A DNA stretch of 64,000 nt from Bradyrhizobium sp. BR 10289 (GTDB taxonomy: Bacteria > Pseudomonadota > Alphaproteobacteria > Rhizobiales > Xanthobacteraceae). The stretch's first letter is position 1, and each line of letters opens with the position of its first letter. Of this stretch, positions 45,841-57,382 are shown piece after piece. The stretch covers positions 1 through 64,000 of the forward strand of contig NZ_JACOFR010000017.1 in NCBI RefSeq assembly GCF_019455385.1, read 5' to 3'. Position numbers and translations under genes: made by a program. A model generated the notes under the pieces. That model was not told the origin of the DNA, did not search any database, and saw nothing but the letters and a program-made list of their open reading frames with translations.

Positions 45841-45949
45841 CGCCCGCGCGTCGGGCGGCACTTCACGGCCTTTGCATGCTGGTCTAGCCTGACGGCACAC
45901 CGCAGGATCCCGGTCCAACAACAACGAAACGGATCCAGGGGAAGAACGC

Positions 45950-47065
45950 ATGCGCAAACCGCATCATGCGATCGTTTCGATCGCCATCATCACACTCGCC
46001 GCCATGACGCTACCCACCGCCGTCCGCGCTCAGGCCGCGCTCTCTTATGACGAGCTCGCCAGGAACGAGGCTGCGGCCAATACCGAGAACGGCAAGCGGG
46101 TCGCACCCGCCAAATCGATTGCCAATCCCTCGACCGACGTTAGCCTCGACATGCAAGCCATGATCGGCGCGCCGTTTCCGCCGCACTTCAATGCAGATCC
46201 CAAAAGCCCTGCCGAATGGAAGGAACTGATCGACCGCCGCGCAAAACTGGCGATCGCGGGCATTCCCGCCATGAAGGAGAAGCTCGGCGTCAGGGTCGAG
46301 GAGACCAGGATCGCGGGCGTGCATTGCTTCATCGTCACGCCGAACAAGTTCCCGTCGGAGAACCGGCGGCGCCTGCTGGTTCATGTCCACGGCGGCGGCT
46401 ATGTGTTCGGTCCCGGCGAAGCCGCACTGCCGGAAGCGGTCATGATGGCGGGCTTTGGCGGCTTCAAGGTGATCTCGGTCGACTACCGCATGCCGCCCGA
46501 CTTCCCCTATCCCGCCGCGATGGACGATGCCATGGCGGTCTGGAAGGAGGTCACCAGGGATCACGACTCGCGCCGGACGGCGATCTTCGGCACGTCGACC
46601 GGCGGCGCGATGACGCTGGCCATGGTGTTGCGCGCCAGGGACGAGAAGCTGCCGAAGCCGGCGGCGATTGCACCGGGCACGCCATGGTCCGACATCGACA
46701 AGATCGGTGATACCTATGCCAGCAATGAGTGGGTCGACAATGTGCTGGTGACCTGGGATGGCTGGCTCGGCCGCGCCGCAAAGCTCTATGCCAACGGAAC
46801 GGACCTGAAGAATCCCTACATCTCGCCGATCTACGGCGACTTCAAGGGCTTTCCGCCGACCATCCTGACCTCGGGCACGCGCGACCTCTTTCTGAGTAAC
46901 ACGGTTCGCACCCATCGCAAATTGCGCCGGGCCGGCGTGATCGCCGACCTGAATGTCTACGAAGGCCAGTCCCACGCGCAGTATCAGTTCAACATCAACG
47001 TGCCGGAGACGAAGGAAGCGTTCACCGATATCGCAAAATTCTTCGATCGCTATTTGAAGGAGTGA
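45950..47065 (+). CDS. Exported alpha/beta hydrolase (hormone-sensitive lipase-like family)
   Basis: 371 aa. Signal peptide (about 1-28, ending VRAQ). Oxyanion motif HGGG at 147-150, nucleophile Ser216 in GTSTGGA, and a late GQSHAQYQF with the catalytic His. Similar in pattern to ε-lactone/ester hydrolases of the HSL family. Substrate unknown. Ribosome-binding site gggga is just upstream. Confidence 0.87.
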   Translation: MRKPHHAIVSIAIITLAAMTLPTAVRAQAALSYDELARNEAAANTENGKRVAPAKSIANPSTDVSLDMQAMIGAPFPPHFNADPKSPAEWKELIDRRAKLAIAGIPAMKEKLGVRVEETRIAGVHCFIVTPNKFPSENRRRLLVHVHGGGYVFGPGEAALPEAVMMAGFGGFKVISVDYRMPPDFPYPAAMDDAMAVWKEVTRDHDSRRTAIFGTSTGGAMTLAMVLRARDEKLPKPAAIAPGTPWSDIDKIGDTYASNEWVDNVLVTWDGWLGRAAKLYANGTDLKNPYISPIYGDFKGFPPTILTSGTRDLFLSNTVRTHRKLRRAGVIADLNVYEGQSHAQYQFNINVPETKEAFTDIAKFFDRYLKE

Positions 47066-47166
47066 GAGCTGCGGCAGCTATTGGATGCCTGCGCTTGTCG
47101 CGGGCATCCGCGTGCCCTAAACATCGCGTCAGGTGAATGGCGCATCCGGGGATGGGTAGGTTGGCG

Positions 47167-47580
47167 ATGAACTACTGGCTGGTGAAATCCGAACCATCGG
47201 TGTGGTCCTGGGACCAGCAGGTCGCGAAGGGTGCCAAGGGCGAGGCCTGGACCGGTGTGCGCAATTACACCGCACGGCAACATCTCGTGGCGATGAAGAA
47301 GGGCGACAAGGCGTTCTTCTACCATTCCAACGAGGGCAAGGAGATCGTCGGCATCGCCGAGATCATCAAGGAGGCCTATCCCGACCCGACCGACAAGACC
47401 GAAAAATTCGTCTGCGTCGACATCAAGGCCGATAAGCCGTTAAAGACCCCGGTGACGATGGCCGCGATCAAGGCTGAGACGAAGCTCAAGGACATGGCGC
47501 TGGTGAAATATTCGCGCCTGTCGGTGCAGCCGGTGACGGCCGAGGAGTGGAAGCTGGTCTGCAAGATGGGCGGGGTTTAA
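47167..47580 (+). CDS. EVE domain protein
   Basis: 137 aa from the ATG at 47167. Start MNYWLVKSEPSVWSWDQQ is the family hallmark, with GVRNYTARQHL and FYHSNEGKEIVGIA following. EVE domains are PUA-like and bind modified bases in RNA or DNA; stand-alone copies like this are widespread. Specific target not known. Confidence 0.93.
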   Translation: MNYWLVKSEPSVWSWDQQVAKGAKGEAWTGVRNYTARQHLVAMKKGDKAFFYHSNEGKEIVGIAEIIKEAYPDPTDKTEKFVCVDIKADKPLKTPVTMAAIKAETKLKDMALVKYSRLSVQPVTAEEWKLVCKMGGV

Positions 47581-47665
47581 GAGCCGCGGACGCAGCGCCC
47601 ACGTACTTTTCTGAGAGAGGTGGTGGGCACGGCGCTTCGCGCCTTTGCCCACTTACGGCATCGCG

Positions 47666-48835
47666 CTAAACCGCCGCGGTCGCTACCACCTGCGCCAGCA
47701 GCTGCTCGCGCCGAGCCTGCGAGCGCTGGCCCTTCATGGTCGCAGCGAAACGCTCGAGGATGCCCTCTTCAAACGCGGTGACGATGGTGTCGTGGACGTA
47801 GCTCTTGCGGCAGATCGCCGGCGTGTTGGAGAGCTTGTCGGCGGCGGCGCGGATCGCGTCCAGCACCTGCTTCTTGCGGCCGCGCTGGCTGGTCGCCGGC
47901 GTGATCCGCGACAGCGATTCCACGACAACGGCGGAAGCCATCAGCGTACGGAAATCCTTCAGCGAAATCTTGATGCCGGCGATCTCGCGCAGGAACGCAT
48001 TCACCTGCGTGGTGCTGACCGCACGCACGATGCCGTAGGCATCGCGATACTGGAACATGCGCTTTCCCGGGACGCCCTGCAGAATGCCGATGGCGCGCAC
48101 CAGCTTGGCGGCGTCGCACTCTTTCCGCACCGCCTTGCCGCCCTTGGCCTTGAAGGTCAGTACGAAGCAATCGTCTTCCAGCGTGACGTTGGACTTCAGC
48201 AGAGTGGTGGCGCCGCGGGTACCGTTGAGGCGGGCATAGGATTCGTTGCCGGGGCGGATCGCGGTGCGCGCGATCAGTTCGATCACCGCCGAGAGCGCGA
48301 ATTCGCGCGTCGGCTCGTCGCCGGACAGGAACGCCGAGACCTTGCGCCGGATTTTTGGCAGCGCGCCGACGAGCTTCTCCAGGCGATGCGCCTTGCGGTG
48401 CTCGCGGACCTTCTCCCAATCGGCGTGATAGCGATATTGCAGCCGGCCCGCGGCATCGCGGCCGACGGCCTGCAAATGCGAGTTCGGATCGGCGGAGTAG
48501 CGCACCTCGCGATAGGCCGGCGGCACCGCCATGGCGTGCAGGCGGCGGATGGTGCGGGCGTCGCGGATATGGGCACCGTTGGGGCGGACGAAGGAATAGC
48601 CCTTGCCGCGGCGGATACGGCGGATGGTCAGCTCGTTCTGGTCGCCGAGCCGGAGGCCCAGCTCCTTGGCCAGCTCCTCGACCGCGGCCGGGGAGGCTGA
48701 ATCAAAGACCTTTTTCGGACTGGGACGGGTGGAACGGGCCGGTTTCGGCCATTGTCCGAGGGCCTTGGCCAGCGCAATGGCCGTAGGATCGGCTGAAGCG
48801 GGCCGCATCGTCCCGAGATTCTGCTGATCCATCAT
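47666..48835 (-). CDS. DNA topoisomerase IB
   Basis: 389 aa. Poxvirus-type topoisomerase: N-terminal VRPNGAHIRDARTIRRLHAMAVPPAYREV, a central IRPGNESYARLNGTRGATTLLK, and catalytic Tyr346 in CRKSYVH. It relaxes supercoils through a 3'-phosphotyrosine intermediate without ATP. Bacterial copies are common in Rhizobiales. Start at 48835 is followed by a second Met; either may be used. Confidence 0.94.
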   Translation of the reverse strand: MMDQQNLGTMRPASADPTAIALAKALGQWPKPARSTRPSPKKVFDSASPAAVEELAKELGLRLGDQNELTIRRIRRGKGYSFVRPNGAHIRDARTIRRLHAMAVPPAYREVRYSADPNSHLQAVGRDAAGRLQYRYHADWEKVREHRKAHRLEKLVGALPKIRRKVSAFLSGDEPTREFALSAVIELIARTAIRPGNESYARLNGTRGATTLLKSNVTLEDDCFVLTFKAKGGKAVRKECDAAKLVRAIGILQGVPGKRMFQYRDAYGIVRAVSTTQVNAFLREIAGIKISLKDFRTLMASAVVVESLSRITPATSQRGRKKQVLDAIRAAADKLSNTPAICRKSYVHDTIVTAFEEGILERFAATMKGQRSQARREQLLAQVVATAAV

Positions 48836-49234
48836 AGTGTTAAGCCTTGGCCCTGTCTGTTACCGTTCAATGCCGCTGTTCTGATGTTTGTTCCACGTGG
48901 CCTCTTCCGGACCCGGCTTAGCCACTTAGGGTGTTCCGAACCCCATTGCGAGTCCCGAATCGTGAGAAGCGGTTTCTAAATACCTCTCGCCACGCATGGG
49001 CGCCCTGCGCGGCCCTCTTCCGGGGATTTGGGTAAAGAGCCGAAAGCCGCTGACCTGCCTGTTTCAGATTTGCGACAGCCGGCCTGCGCGGCTTGATCCT
49101 CCGCATGGCCGGCGGCTCGCCGAAGGTCCAGCTTGTGCTCCTTGTCGGGTCCGGTTAGCCCGACGCATAATCGTTCAACGATGAAGTCGGCGCGCCAGTC
49201 ATATGTGCTCGGCTTGCCGTATGTGGAGGGAAAC
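48836..49234. other. Intergenic region between topoisomerase IB and acs genes
   Basis: About 400 bases of divergent promoter space. I see two short palindromes, ccacgtgg (near 48892) and atcgttcaacgat (49170-49182), the latter 53 bases before the acs start and a possible operator. I see no gene; the in-frame extension of acs to 49133 lacks family sequence. A ggaggg ribosome-binding site precedes acs. Confidence 0.5.
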
Positions 49235-51181
<1,947 letters not shown>

Positions 51182-51189
51182 GGCACGCT

Positions 51190-51329
51190 CTCGTGCCCCG
51201 GACGCAGCGCAGCGCTCCTTCAGCGGTGCGCTGCAGAGCCGGGGCCCATCTGACGGCCGAGCGTGCGGCCTCCTGGGTCCCGGCTCTGCATCGCAGCGCT
51301 ACGCGCTGCGCCGCGTCCGGGACACGAGA
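51190..51329. repeat. Intergenic palindromic repeat, family A, copy 3
   Basis: Starts tctcgtgccccggacgcagc and ends cgccgcgtccgggacacgaga, so the outermost ~22 bases are nearly perfect reverse complements. The best-preserved of the three copies. The remaining ~270 bases before the next gene show no gene. Confidence 0.82.
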
Positions 51330-51603
51330 CCAACTGTAGGCCATCCTCAAAACAACCCCCATTCACATCCTCACGCGCTTGTCAGGGCTTGAGTAAGTGT
51401 GGCCGCATCTTTCCGGCCGAGTGTTGTTTTCAGGTCATTTACTTTGTTTTGAACATTTCCTTTGTTCCCCCTGCTGGCTCGTCCTTGGCGTGGGCGCGTG
51501 GAAACCATCCGGTTAACAGGCGCGGTTAAGATTGTCGGGACGAGCGGGCAATTGCCGGTTTTGCGTAGATTATGGACGACCCGTTCGGGGGAAGGGGAAA
51601 TCG

Positions 51604-52119
51604 ATGTCGATGAGGATTGCTGTGGCGCTGGCCGCCACCATCGGGGCCGGAGTCTTGATGTCGACGGCGGCCGAGGCCCGGCCGGAAATGGTCGGAACGC
51701 ATCTGGCCGACTATTCGCCGGGGACCATCGTGGTGAAGACCAGCGAACGGCGGCTCTATCTCATCGTCGGCAACGGCCAGGCCGTGCGTTACCCGGTCGG
51801 CGTCGGCAAGTCGGGCAAGCAGTGGGCCGGCACCACCCGCATCGACGGCAAATATCGCAACCCGGCCTGGTCGCCGCCCGCGGAAGTGAAGCGCGACAAG
51901 CCCAGCATTCCTGACGTCATTCCCGGCGGCTCGCCCCGCAACCCGATGGGCGTTGCGGCGATGACGCTGGCCGGCGGCGAATACGCCATCCACGGCACCA
52001 ACGTGCCGGGCTCGATCGGCGGCTTCGTCTCCTATGGCTGCATCCGCATGCTCAACGACGACATCACCGATCTCTACAGCCGCGTCTCGGTCGGCACGAC
52101 GGTGGTCGTGACGCGCTGA
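51604..52119 (+). CDS. L,D-transpeptidase (YkuD domain)
   Basis: 171 aa from the ATG at 51604; the Met two codons later is equally possible. Signal peptide to about residue 25. YkuD catalytic block HGTN (His130) and SYGCIRM (Cys146, Arg148). Crosslinks peptidoglycan 3-3 or attaches proteins in the periplasm. A bidirectional terminator follows. Confidence 0.94.
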   Translation: MSMRIAVALAATIGAGVLMSTAAEARPEMVGTHLADYSPGTIVVKTSERRLYLIVGNGQAVRYPVGVGKSGKQWAGTTRIDGKYRNPAWSPPAEVKRDKPSIPDVIPGGSPRNPMGVAAMTLAGGEYAIHGTNVPGSIGGFVSYGCIRMLNDDITDLYSRVSVGTTVVVTR

Positions 52120-52156
52120 TCGCCAAGAACTGGTAGCCAAATCGGAACGGAATAAG

Positions 52157-52184
52157 AAAGCCGCCTCATTAGACGCGGCTTTTT
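52157..52184. terminator. Bidirectional rho-independent terminator
   Basis: 8-bp stem aaagccgc / gcggcttt (52157-52164 and 52175-52182) with T residues on the plus strand and a matching A run on the other side. It serves the L,D-transpeptidase gene and the convergent nuclease-like gene. Confidence 0.8.
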
Positions 52185-52185
52185 G

Positions 52186-52779
52186 TTACCAGAAGCGCCA
52201 GCGGCGTCCGCACCAACCGTCACGATGGCCGCCATTGTAGCTGCGCACGTAACCGCCTGCGAGCAATGCGGCCGAAACGTTAGCCGTGCGCCTCGTCGCA
52301 ACGTCGGCGAGAACGCGGCCATATTTGTCCTGGCCAAGATTGTAGATCGTCACGCCGCCCTGACCGAGCAGGTTGCGGAGCGCATCGCCGGCGGCTTCAG
52401 CCTTGTCCAGTTCCTCCTGGCAGGATGCTTTCATCTCGGGTGCATCGATTCCGCGCAGGCGAACGCGGACGACGAGATCCCGGCCGTCGCGCGGATGAAC
52501 ACGCGCCAGAAAGGTGTCGCCGTCGATCGTGCGGATGACGTCGACCGCCTCGCGGCTATCGGGGTGGCCGGCCTGCTGGAGAACAATCTCGGCATCCCGC
52601 GACTGTCCGTCGTCTGCATGCGGAATGGGCCAATTGGTCCCGTGCCGGAACGTGAGCACGATCGCGACCGCAACGCCGACGACGAACATCCACGGCAGCA
52701 ATCCGGAGAAGCGCCGACCGAACGGCGCGCCGCCGAACCGCGGTCGATAAGAATTTGGGCGATCCTGGAAACGCATCAA
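52186..52779 (-). CDS. Membrane-anchored thermonuclease-family (SNase) protein
   Basis: 197 aa. Membrane anchor at about 28-44 after a basic N-terminus. SNase motifs IDGDTF (85-90), RGIDAPE (109-115) and DKYGRVLAD are present, with the Asp and Arg of the calcium/catalytic site. It probably degrades nucleic acid in the periplasm. The C-terminus ends in a short Trp/Arg-rich tail. Confidence 0.9.
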   Translation of the reverse strand: MMRFQDRPNSYRPRFGGAPFGRRFSGLLPWMFVVGVAVAIVLTFRHGTNWPIPHADDGQSRDAEIVLQQAGHPDSREAVDVIRTIDGDTFLARVHPRDGRDLVVRVRLRGIDAPEMKASCQEELDKAEAAGDALRNLLGQGGVTIYNLGQDKYGRVLADVATRRTANVSAALLAGGYVRSYNGGHRDGWCGRRWRFW

Positions 52780-52944
52780 CCGATGCTAGGGCTGAGTCGG
52801 GGATGACGGCAAGGCACGGTCGGACGCGCGGCCTGCTGCCAACGCGCGCATCGTTCGGATCGTGATCAGTCGTAAATTCCACCTATGCCGAGAACGCTAT
52901 TCCAGGCACGACGGAATAGGCAGCCACAACGCTCCCGTTGTCGA

Positions 52945-53991
52945 TTAACTCACCCGCTCTATGCGAGCGGCATCTCCGATCGAGTTGGTTTTACGCCAAG
53001 CTGCATCGAGCCTTACCACGAGCCGGTCGCTAGCTTCGAGGGCGACGGCCGTGGCAAGAGTGCTCATATGCTCTGCAGTCCATAGCAGATGGCTGTCGGA
53101 CCAGAGTTCCTGTGTCCAAAGGATGGTATTGCATAAGCCCGGCGCGACAAGGTCGAGGCTCAACTCGCCTGGATAAGGTGCCGTTTGCGGCTCAGCACCG
53201 TAGTTGATGTCGGCAACCTGGCTTTCTCTGCTCAGTTTGCGGAATGCGCCGCGCAGATAACGATAACCTCCACTTCCCCACGATGGAGACCATTCGTAGT
53301 CAGCGCTGATGCGCGGGCGCGCCATCGTGTGCTGTAACTCCATGCGCGCCGCCTCGAACAGCGTCGTCAAGCTAAGCTGATACCGCTTTTCCATATCGGA
53401 AATGGTGCGGCGCAGATCATCCAGTTCAGTACCGGCGTCGACACCGGGCCATTCGCAAGCAACACCGGAATAGCGAACCCGGTCCGGTATGATGATGCAA
53501 TTCGGCCCACCGAATTGCTCGCGCAAAGCGTAAACAAGCGTTGAGCGAGCCTCGTCGACAACGAGATGATTCGTATAGACGAAGGCGATAATGGCATCGA
53601 AGCCGCCATTGAGCGTGTCGCGAGACTGGGTCGTGAGATCGCCTTCGACGAAGCGGATCTTGTTTGAAAGACCATTCTCCCCGGCGAGGGCGCGCGCGAG
53701 CTCCACGTTCTCGCGATCGATCGCAACGACCTCAGAAGCGCCCGCCTTCGCAGCGAGGAACGACATGAGCCCGGTACCACAGCCGGCGTCGAGCACGCGC
53801 ATTCCGGGTCGGATGAGTCGTTCGATGGCACGTGCAACGGCCATGGTGCGATCGACTCGTGCGAGCAGTCTGACGTGCGTGATACTCGAGAAGAGTGGGT
53901 TGTGAAAGGAATGGGCGGGTTTCGCGGCTGTCGACATCGATGGAAGTCCGGGTGCTGTGGTTGATTTCACTTTCAATTGGGGCGTTAGCAT
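52945..53991 (-). CDS. Class I SAM-dependent methyltransferase resembling protein arginine methyltransferases
   Basis: 348 aa from the ATG at 53991, preceded by GAGAGAG. The N-terminal HSFHNPLFSSITHVRLLARVDRTMAVARAI, motif I DAGCGTG (68-74), LAAKAGASEVVAID and PDRVRYS follow the PRMT core order. The double-Glu loop of true PRMTs is replaced by AFVYTNHLVVDEA (136-148), with only one clear Glu (147). A C-terminal ~170-residue β-rich part may be the PRMT β-barrel. Target unknown. Moderately lower GC than neighbours. Confidence 0.72.
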   Translation of the reverse strand: MLTPQLKVKSTTAPGLPSMSTAAKPAHSFHNPLFSSITHVRLLARVDRTMAVARAIERLIRPGMRVLDAGCGTGLMSFLAAKAGASEVVAIDRENVELARALAGENGLSNKIRFVEGDLTTQSRDTLNGGFDAIIAFVYTNHLVVDEARSTLVYALREQFGGPNCIIIPDRVRYSGVACEWPGVDAGTELDDLRRTISDMEKRYQLSLTTLFEAARMELQHTMARPRISADYEWSPSWGSGGYRYLRGAFRKLSRESQVADINYGAEPQTAPYPGELSLDLVAPGLCNTILWTQELWSDSHLLWTAEHMSTLATAVALEASDRLVVRLDAAWRKTNSIGDAARIERVS

Positions 53992-54494
53992 CTCTCTCGG
54001 AGACCGGGGCTAAGCCGAATTCGCACAACGTTGGCGACGGAAAGATCGTTACGGCGCGAGTGGTTCCGACAGCTCGAAGGCGCGGCGGTCGTCGGCTCCG
54101 CTCAAGATTCTTTCACCTGTCCATAGGCTATTGCTATCTCAAGATGTGTCAACGACATTCAATGCATATACCCGTCTAAGTAGGTTCCATTTCCGATCTC
54201 TGCAGCCACGCTTCGCTCGCCACCACAATGGTCGTGAGCACAGACGGCGTCGATGCCGCGCTTCCGGGGCGGCTTGCTTTTTGCCGCAGCATCCACACGC
54301 CGAACGACGCTCTTATCGCCTCACCAGCCTCGTTGCGGATGATCACGATTGGCTGAAGCAGCACGATCCCGTAATTCTACCACCAGATGTGGCAATGTTC
54401 CGTGCCAACTTCGCACAAAGTTGCGATTCATTTACGTGAATTTCAATTTTTGGTTGCCAACTGGCCTGGGTAATTGCTGGGACAGGGGTTCGCG
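53992..54494. other. Intergenic region before the chemoreceptor gene
   Basis: About 500 bases without a convincing gene; a 102-codon frame (54131-54439) lacks family features and a ribosome-binding site. Noticeably less GC-rich than the genes. A short inverted repeat caactt-N6-aagttg lies at 54406-54423, 72 bases before the chemoreceptor start. Otherwise I see nothing. Confidence 0.5.
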
Positions 54495-56210
54495 ATGGCA
54501 TCCTTCAAATTACGTATCGGAACAAAGCTGGGTATCGTCTCAGCGGTCAGCATTCTGCTGGTCGGTGGCATGCTGGTCAATCAGGCGTTGGGTAATCGGT
54601 CGATTGTTGCATCCAACGGCTTGTTGATTCTCAACTATCTCAACAAGGGCAATGCGCAGTCGGCGCAGACAGCGATAGCGCGGGCGCAGACAACCGCTCT
54701 TGAGGTCGCGTCCGAACAATCAGTCGCAAGAATCGACGAACTCCTTCAGGTTCTCCGCGCCAACGTGACCAAAGCAGACACGGAGATTGATGCTGCGCGC
54801 GATCGGGCCAAGCAACAGTTTACAAAGGATGCCTATCAGGCGGCCCGGCAAGCAGTCGACGTCTATCTGACCAGCGCCATCGAGCTTGCGGAGGCGCAAA
54901 AGCGCGTCATTGGCGCCAATGGGGGGGCCAAGGCCGAGGCGGAAGCGGCGAAGGCCCGCGTTCTCAACGAGCGTACGTTCCCGGCGGCTGGGCAAGTCAA
55001 CGCTGCCATCGACAAAGGAGTGGACATCGCCAACGAATACGCGGCCAGGCGTCAGAGTCAGGTGCTGGCGGAATTGGATTCTACCGCCAGTTTGGCGCTC
55101 ATGATCGGCGTAGCCGTCATGTTGACGCTGATCGGTTCCGCGGTCTTCGCGGTCTTGAACATCGCCCGGCCGATCCGGCATATTGGCAATGTGCTGCTGC
55201 AGCTCGCCGACGGCAACAAGGCCATCGAGATTCCCTTCACGACTCGTGGCGACGAAATCGGGGACAACGCTCGTGCGGCCCGTACCTTCAAGGACAATCT
55301 GATCCGCATCGAGCAGATGGAAGCCGAGCAGAAGGATCTGGAGGCCGCAGCCGCCGCCCGGCGCAAGGATGAGATGATGAAGCTCGCCGGTGCGTTCGAA
55401 GCAGCGGTCGGCAGCATCATCAACTCGGTGTCGTCGGCCTCCAAGCAACTCGAATCCGCAGCCGGCACGCTGTCGGGAACCGCCGAAGAAACCGAGCAGC
55501 TCTCCGGGATGGTGGCCGCAGCTTCCGAAGAGGCCTCCGCCAATGTCGGCGCTGTGGCTTCCGCCGCAGAAGAGATGAGCACGTCGGTTGTCGAGATCGG
55601 CCGGCAGGTGCACGATTCCAGCCGCATAGCCGGCGAAGCGGTGAGGCAGGCCGAGCGCACCGACGCGCAGATCAACGAATTGCTCAAGGCTGCGGGCCGG
55701 ATCGGCGACGTCGTCAAGTTGATCACCGCGATTGCGGAGCAGACCAACCTGCTGGCGCTGAACGCCACCATCGAGGCGGCTCGCGCCGGCGAGTCCGGCC
55801 GCGGCTTCGCCGTGGTCGCGAGCGAGGTCAAGGCGCTGGCGGCACAGACCGCGAAGGCCACGGAAGAAATAGGCGCGCAGATCGCCGGCATGCAGAGCGC
55901 GACGCAAGACTCCGTTGGCGCGATCAAGGAGATCGGCGCCACCATCGCCAGGATCTCGGACATCTCGACGACCATCGCTGCAACCATTGAAGAGCAGGGT
56001 GCTGCGACGGCCGAGATTGCGCGCAATGTCAACGAGGCAGCGAAAGGAACCGTCGAAGTTGCGGACAAGATCGCTCAGGTCAGCCAGGGCGCCAGCGCCA
56101 CCGGCGCTGCGTCCGGACAGGTGTTGTCATCGGCGCGCTCGCTCTCCAGCGAGAGCGGACTCCTGAAAGCCGAGGTCGAGAAGTTCCTCGCGACGGTCCG
56201 CGCGGCTTGA
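54495..56210 (+). CDS. Methyl-accepting chemotaxis protein
   Basis: 571 aa from the ATG at 54495. TM1 about 13-33, a ~165-residue periplasmic four-helix-type sensor, TM2 about 198-220, HAMP to ~275, and the MA signalling domain. The hairpin tip IAEQTNLLALNATIEAARAGE that binds CheA/CheW is intact. No C-terminal CheR-binding pentapeptide is seen. Ligand unknown; no che genes are near. Confidence 0.93.
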   Translation: MASFKLRIGTKLGIVSAVSILLVGGMLVNQALGNRSIVASNGLLILNYLNKGNAQSAQTAIARAQTTALEVASEQSVARIDELLQVLRANVTKADTEIDAARDRAKQQFTKDAYQAARQAVDVYLTSAIELAEAQKRVIGANGGAKAEAEAAKARVLNERTFPAAGQVNAAIDKGVDIANEYAARRQSQVLAELDSTASLALMIGVAVMLTLIGSAVFAVLNIARPIRHIGNVLLQLADGNKAIEIPFTTRGDEIGDNARAARTFKDNLIRIEQMEAEQKDLEAAAAARRKDEMMKLAGAFEAAVGSIINSVSSASKQLESAAGTLSGTAEETEQLSGMVAAASEEASANVGAVASAAEEMSTSVVEIGRQVHDSSRIAGEAVRQAERTDAQINELLKAAGRIGDVVKLITAIAEQTNLLALNATIEAARAGESGRGFAVVASEVKALAAQTAKATEEIGAQIAGMQSATQDSVGAIKEIGATIARISDISTTIAATIEEQGAATAEIARNVNEAAKGTVEVADKIAQVSQGASATGAASGQVLSSARSLSSESGLLKAEVEKFLATVRAA

Positions 56211-56216
56211 TTTGCG

Positions 56217-56253
56217 GCGACGGGCGAGCATCGCGTCGATGCTCGCCCGTCGC
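56217..56253 (+). terminator. Perfect 17-bp hairpin downstream of the chemoreceptor gene
   Basis: Arms 56217-56233 and 56237-56253 are perfect reverse complements with a 3-base loop (CGT). There is no T tract, so rho-independent action is uncertain. A second short hairpin ccccgg-N5-ccgggg-like follows (about 56256-56272). It separates the chemoreceptor from the sulfotransferase operon. Confidence 0.55.
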
Positions 56254-56362
56254 AACCCCGGTAATGCCCGGGTTTGACGGCAACCAGAAGACAACTGTAG
56301 GTTGGCTGCATCCCGAAAAGCGCGATCATCGTCGCCAGCGGTATCTGTTCCAGGGAGCCCCA

Positions 56363-57382
56363 ATGAACAACAACCAGGTCTTCGCCGATTCCCTGCAACA
56401 AATGGCCGATCTGATACGCCAGGAGCACAGCTCGCTCGACGTCATGTCGCTCTCGCCAGTTGGCGAATTCCAAACCAGAACAGTCAGTCTCAAGACTTTG
56501 ATGCGGGAAGTCACTGAGTGCCTTTCCGCAAGCTTTCAGCAGCGGCCGGCACACGATTTTCCGATGCTGCATTTCGCATGGGGGAAATGCCGCGTCGGAT
56601 CGACGGCGCTGACCAACCTGTTTGGCACGATGGGAATGCCCTCATACTACCAGCCGGTGAAAGCCATCCTGCGCGATGCAATGGTGGGCGGCTCAATGAG
56701 ACCTTGGATCGTGCCCTCTGCAAGCGATTGTCCGAATATCTTCAGCAAGGAGACGATGGGGCCCTATGTGCTCGCGGAAAGTCTGTTCAATCCACTACAG
56801 ATATTGATTGATGCGGGCTATCCGCGAGACCGGCTCCATTGCATCATGCTCGATCGCGAACCGGCAAGTTCACTGGCGTCGTGGATCGAAAAATGGTCGG
56901 GCCGCGCTTCTGAAAAAACGCTGGTCCACAACTACGTTGCCGCTGCGCTCAACGCCGTGCGGGTGGAGAATTACGCCAGGCGACACGGCATTCCGGTCAC
57001 CCGTTACGTCTATGAGGTGAGCAAGGAGCCCGTATCATCGGTGCGCATCCTCTTCGACCGACTCGGTCTTTCGAACAGTTTTGCCGAAAAGGCGGTGACG
57101 TGCTGGCGGGAGACAGGACCGGACCAAGCCGATAACACGCGAGTTATATGGCCAAGCGAGGCGATCATTTACGACGTCCCCAATCTGCACACCTCCGATA
57201 CAGCCTACCGCTACCAACGCCGCGCGACGTCCTCGCTGAGCGAGAGGGTCCTGGACATTCTTGAGTGTTGCGGCGTCAACGACGCCTATCGCGCTTCGGT
57301 TTCTGGCTGCGTCGACGATCTCGACCTCACTCGGGCGACGTCGGCGAAGCTGTTTGGCAATTGGTTCGCTGCGGCCGCATGA
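56363..57382 (+). CDS. Putative sulfotransferase
   Basis: 339 aa from the ATG at 56363 with cagggag upstream. The 5'-phosphosulfate loop resembles GKCRVGSTALT (74-84), and a 3'-phosphate-binding style block DREPASSLASW is at 164-174, the two PAPS-contacting motifs of sulfotransferases. No membrane segment. Its last four bases overlap cysD (ATGA), which with cysNC makes PAPS, strongly supporting PAPS use. It does not look like a close NodH; acceptor unknown. Confidence 0.75.
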   Translation: MNNNQVFADSLQQMADLIRQEHSSLDVMSLSPVGEFQTRTVSLKTLMREVTECLSASFQQRPAHDFPMLHFAWGKCRVGSTALTNLFGTMGMPSYYQPVKAILRDAMVGGSMRPWIVPSASDCPNIFSKETMGPYVLAESLFNPLQILIDAGYPRDRLHCIMLDREPASSLASWIEKWSGRASEKTLVHNYVAAALNAVRVENYARRHGIPVTRYVYEVSKEPVSSVRILFDRLGLSNSFAEKAVTCWRETGPDQADNTRVIWPSEAIIYDVPNLHTSDTAYRYQRRATSSLSERVLDILECCGVNDAYRASVSGCVDDLDLTRATSAKLFGNWFAAAA

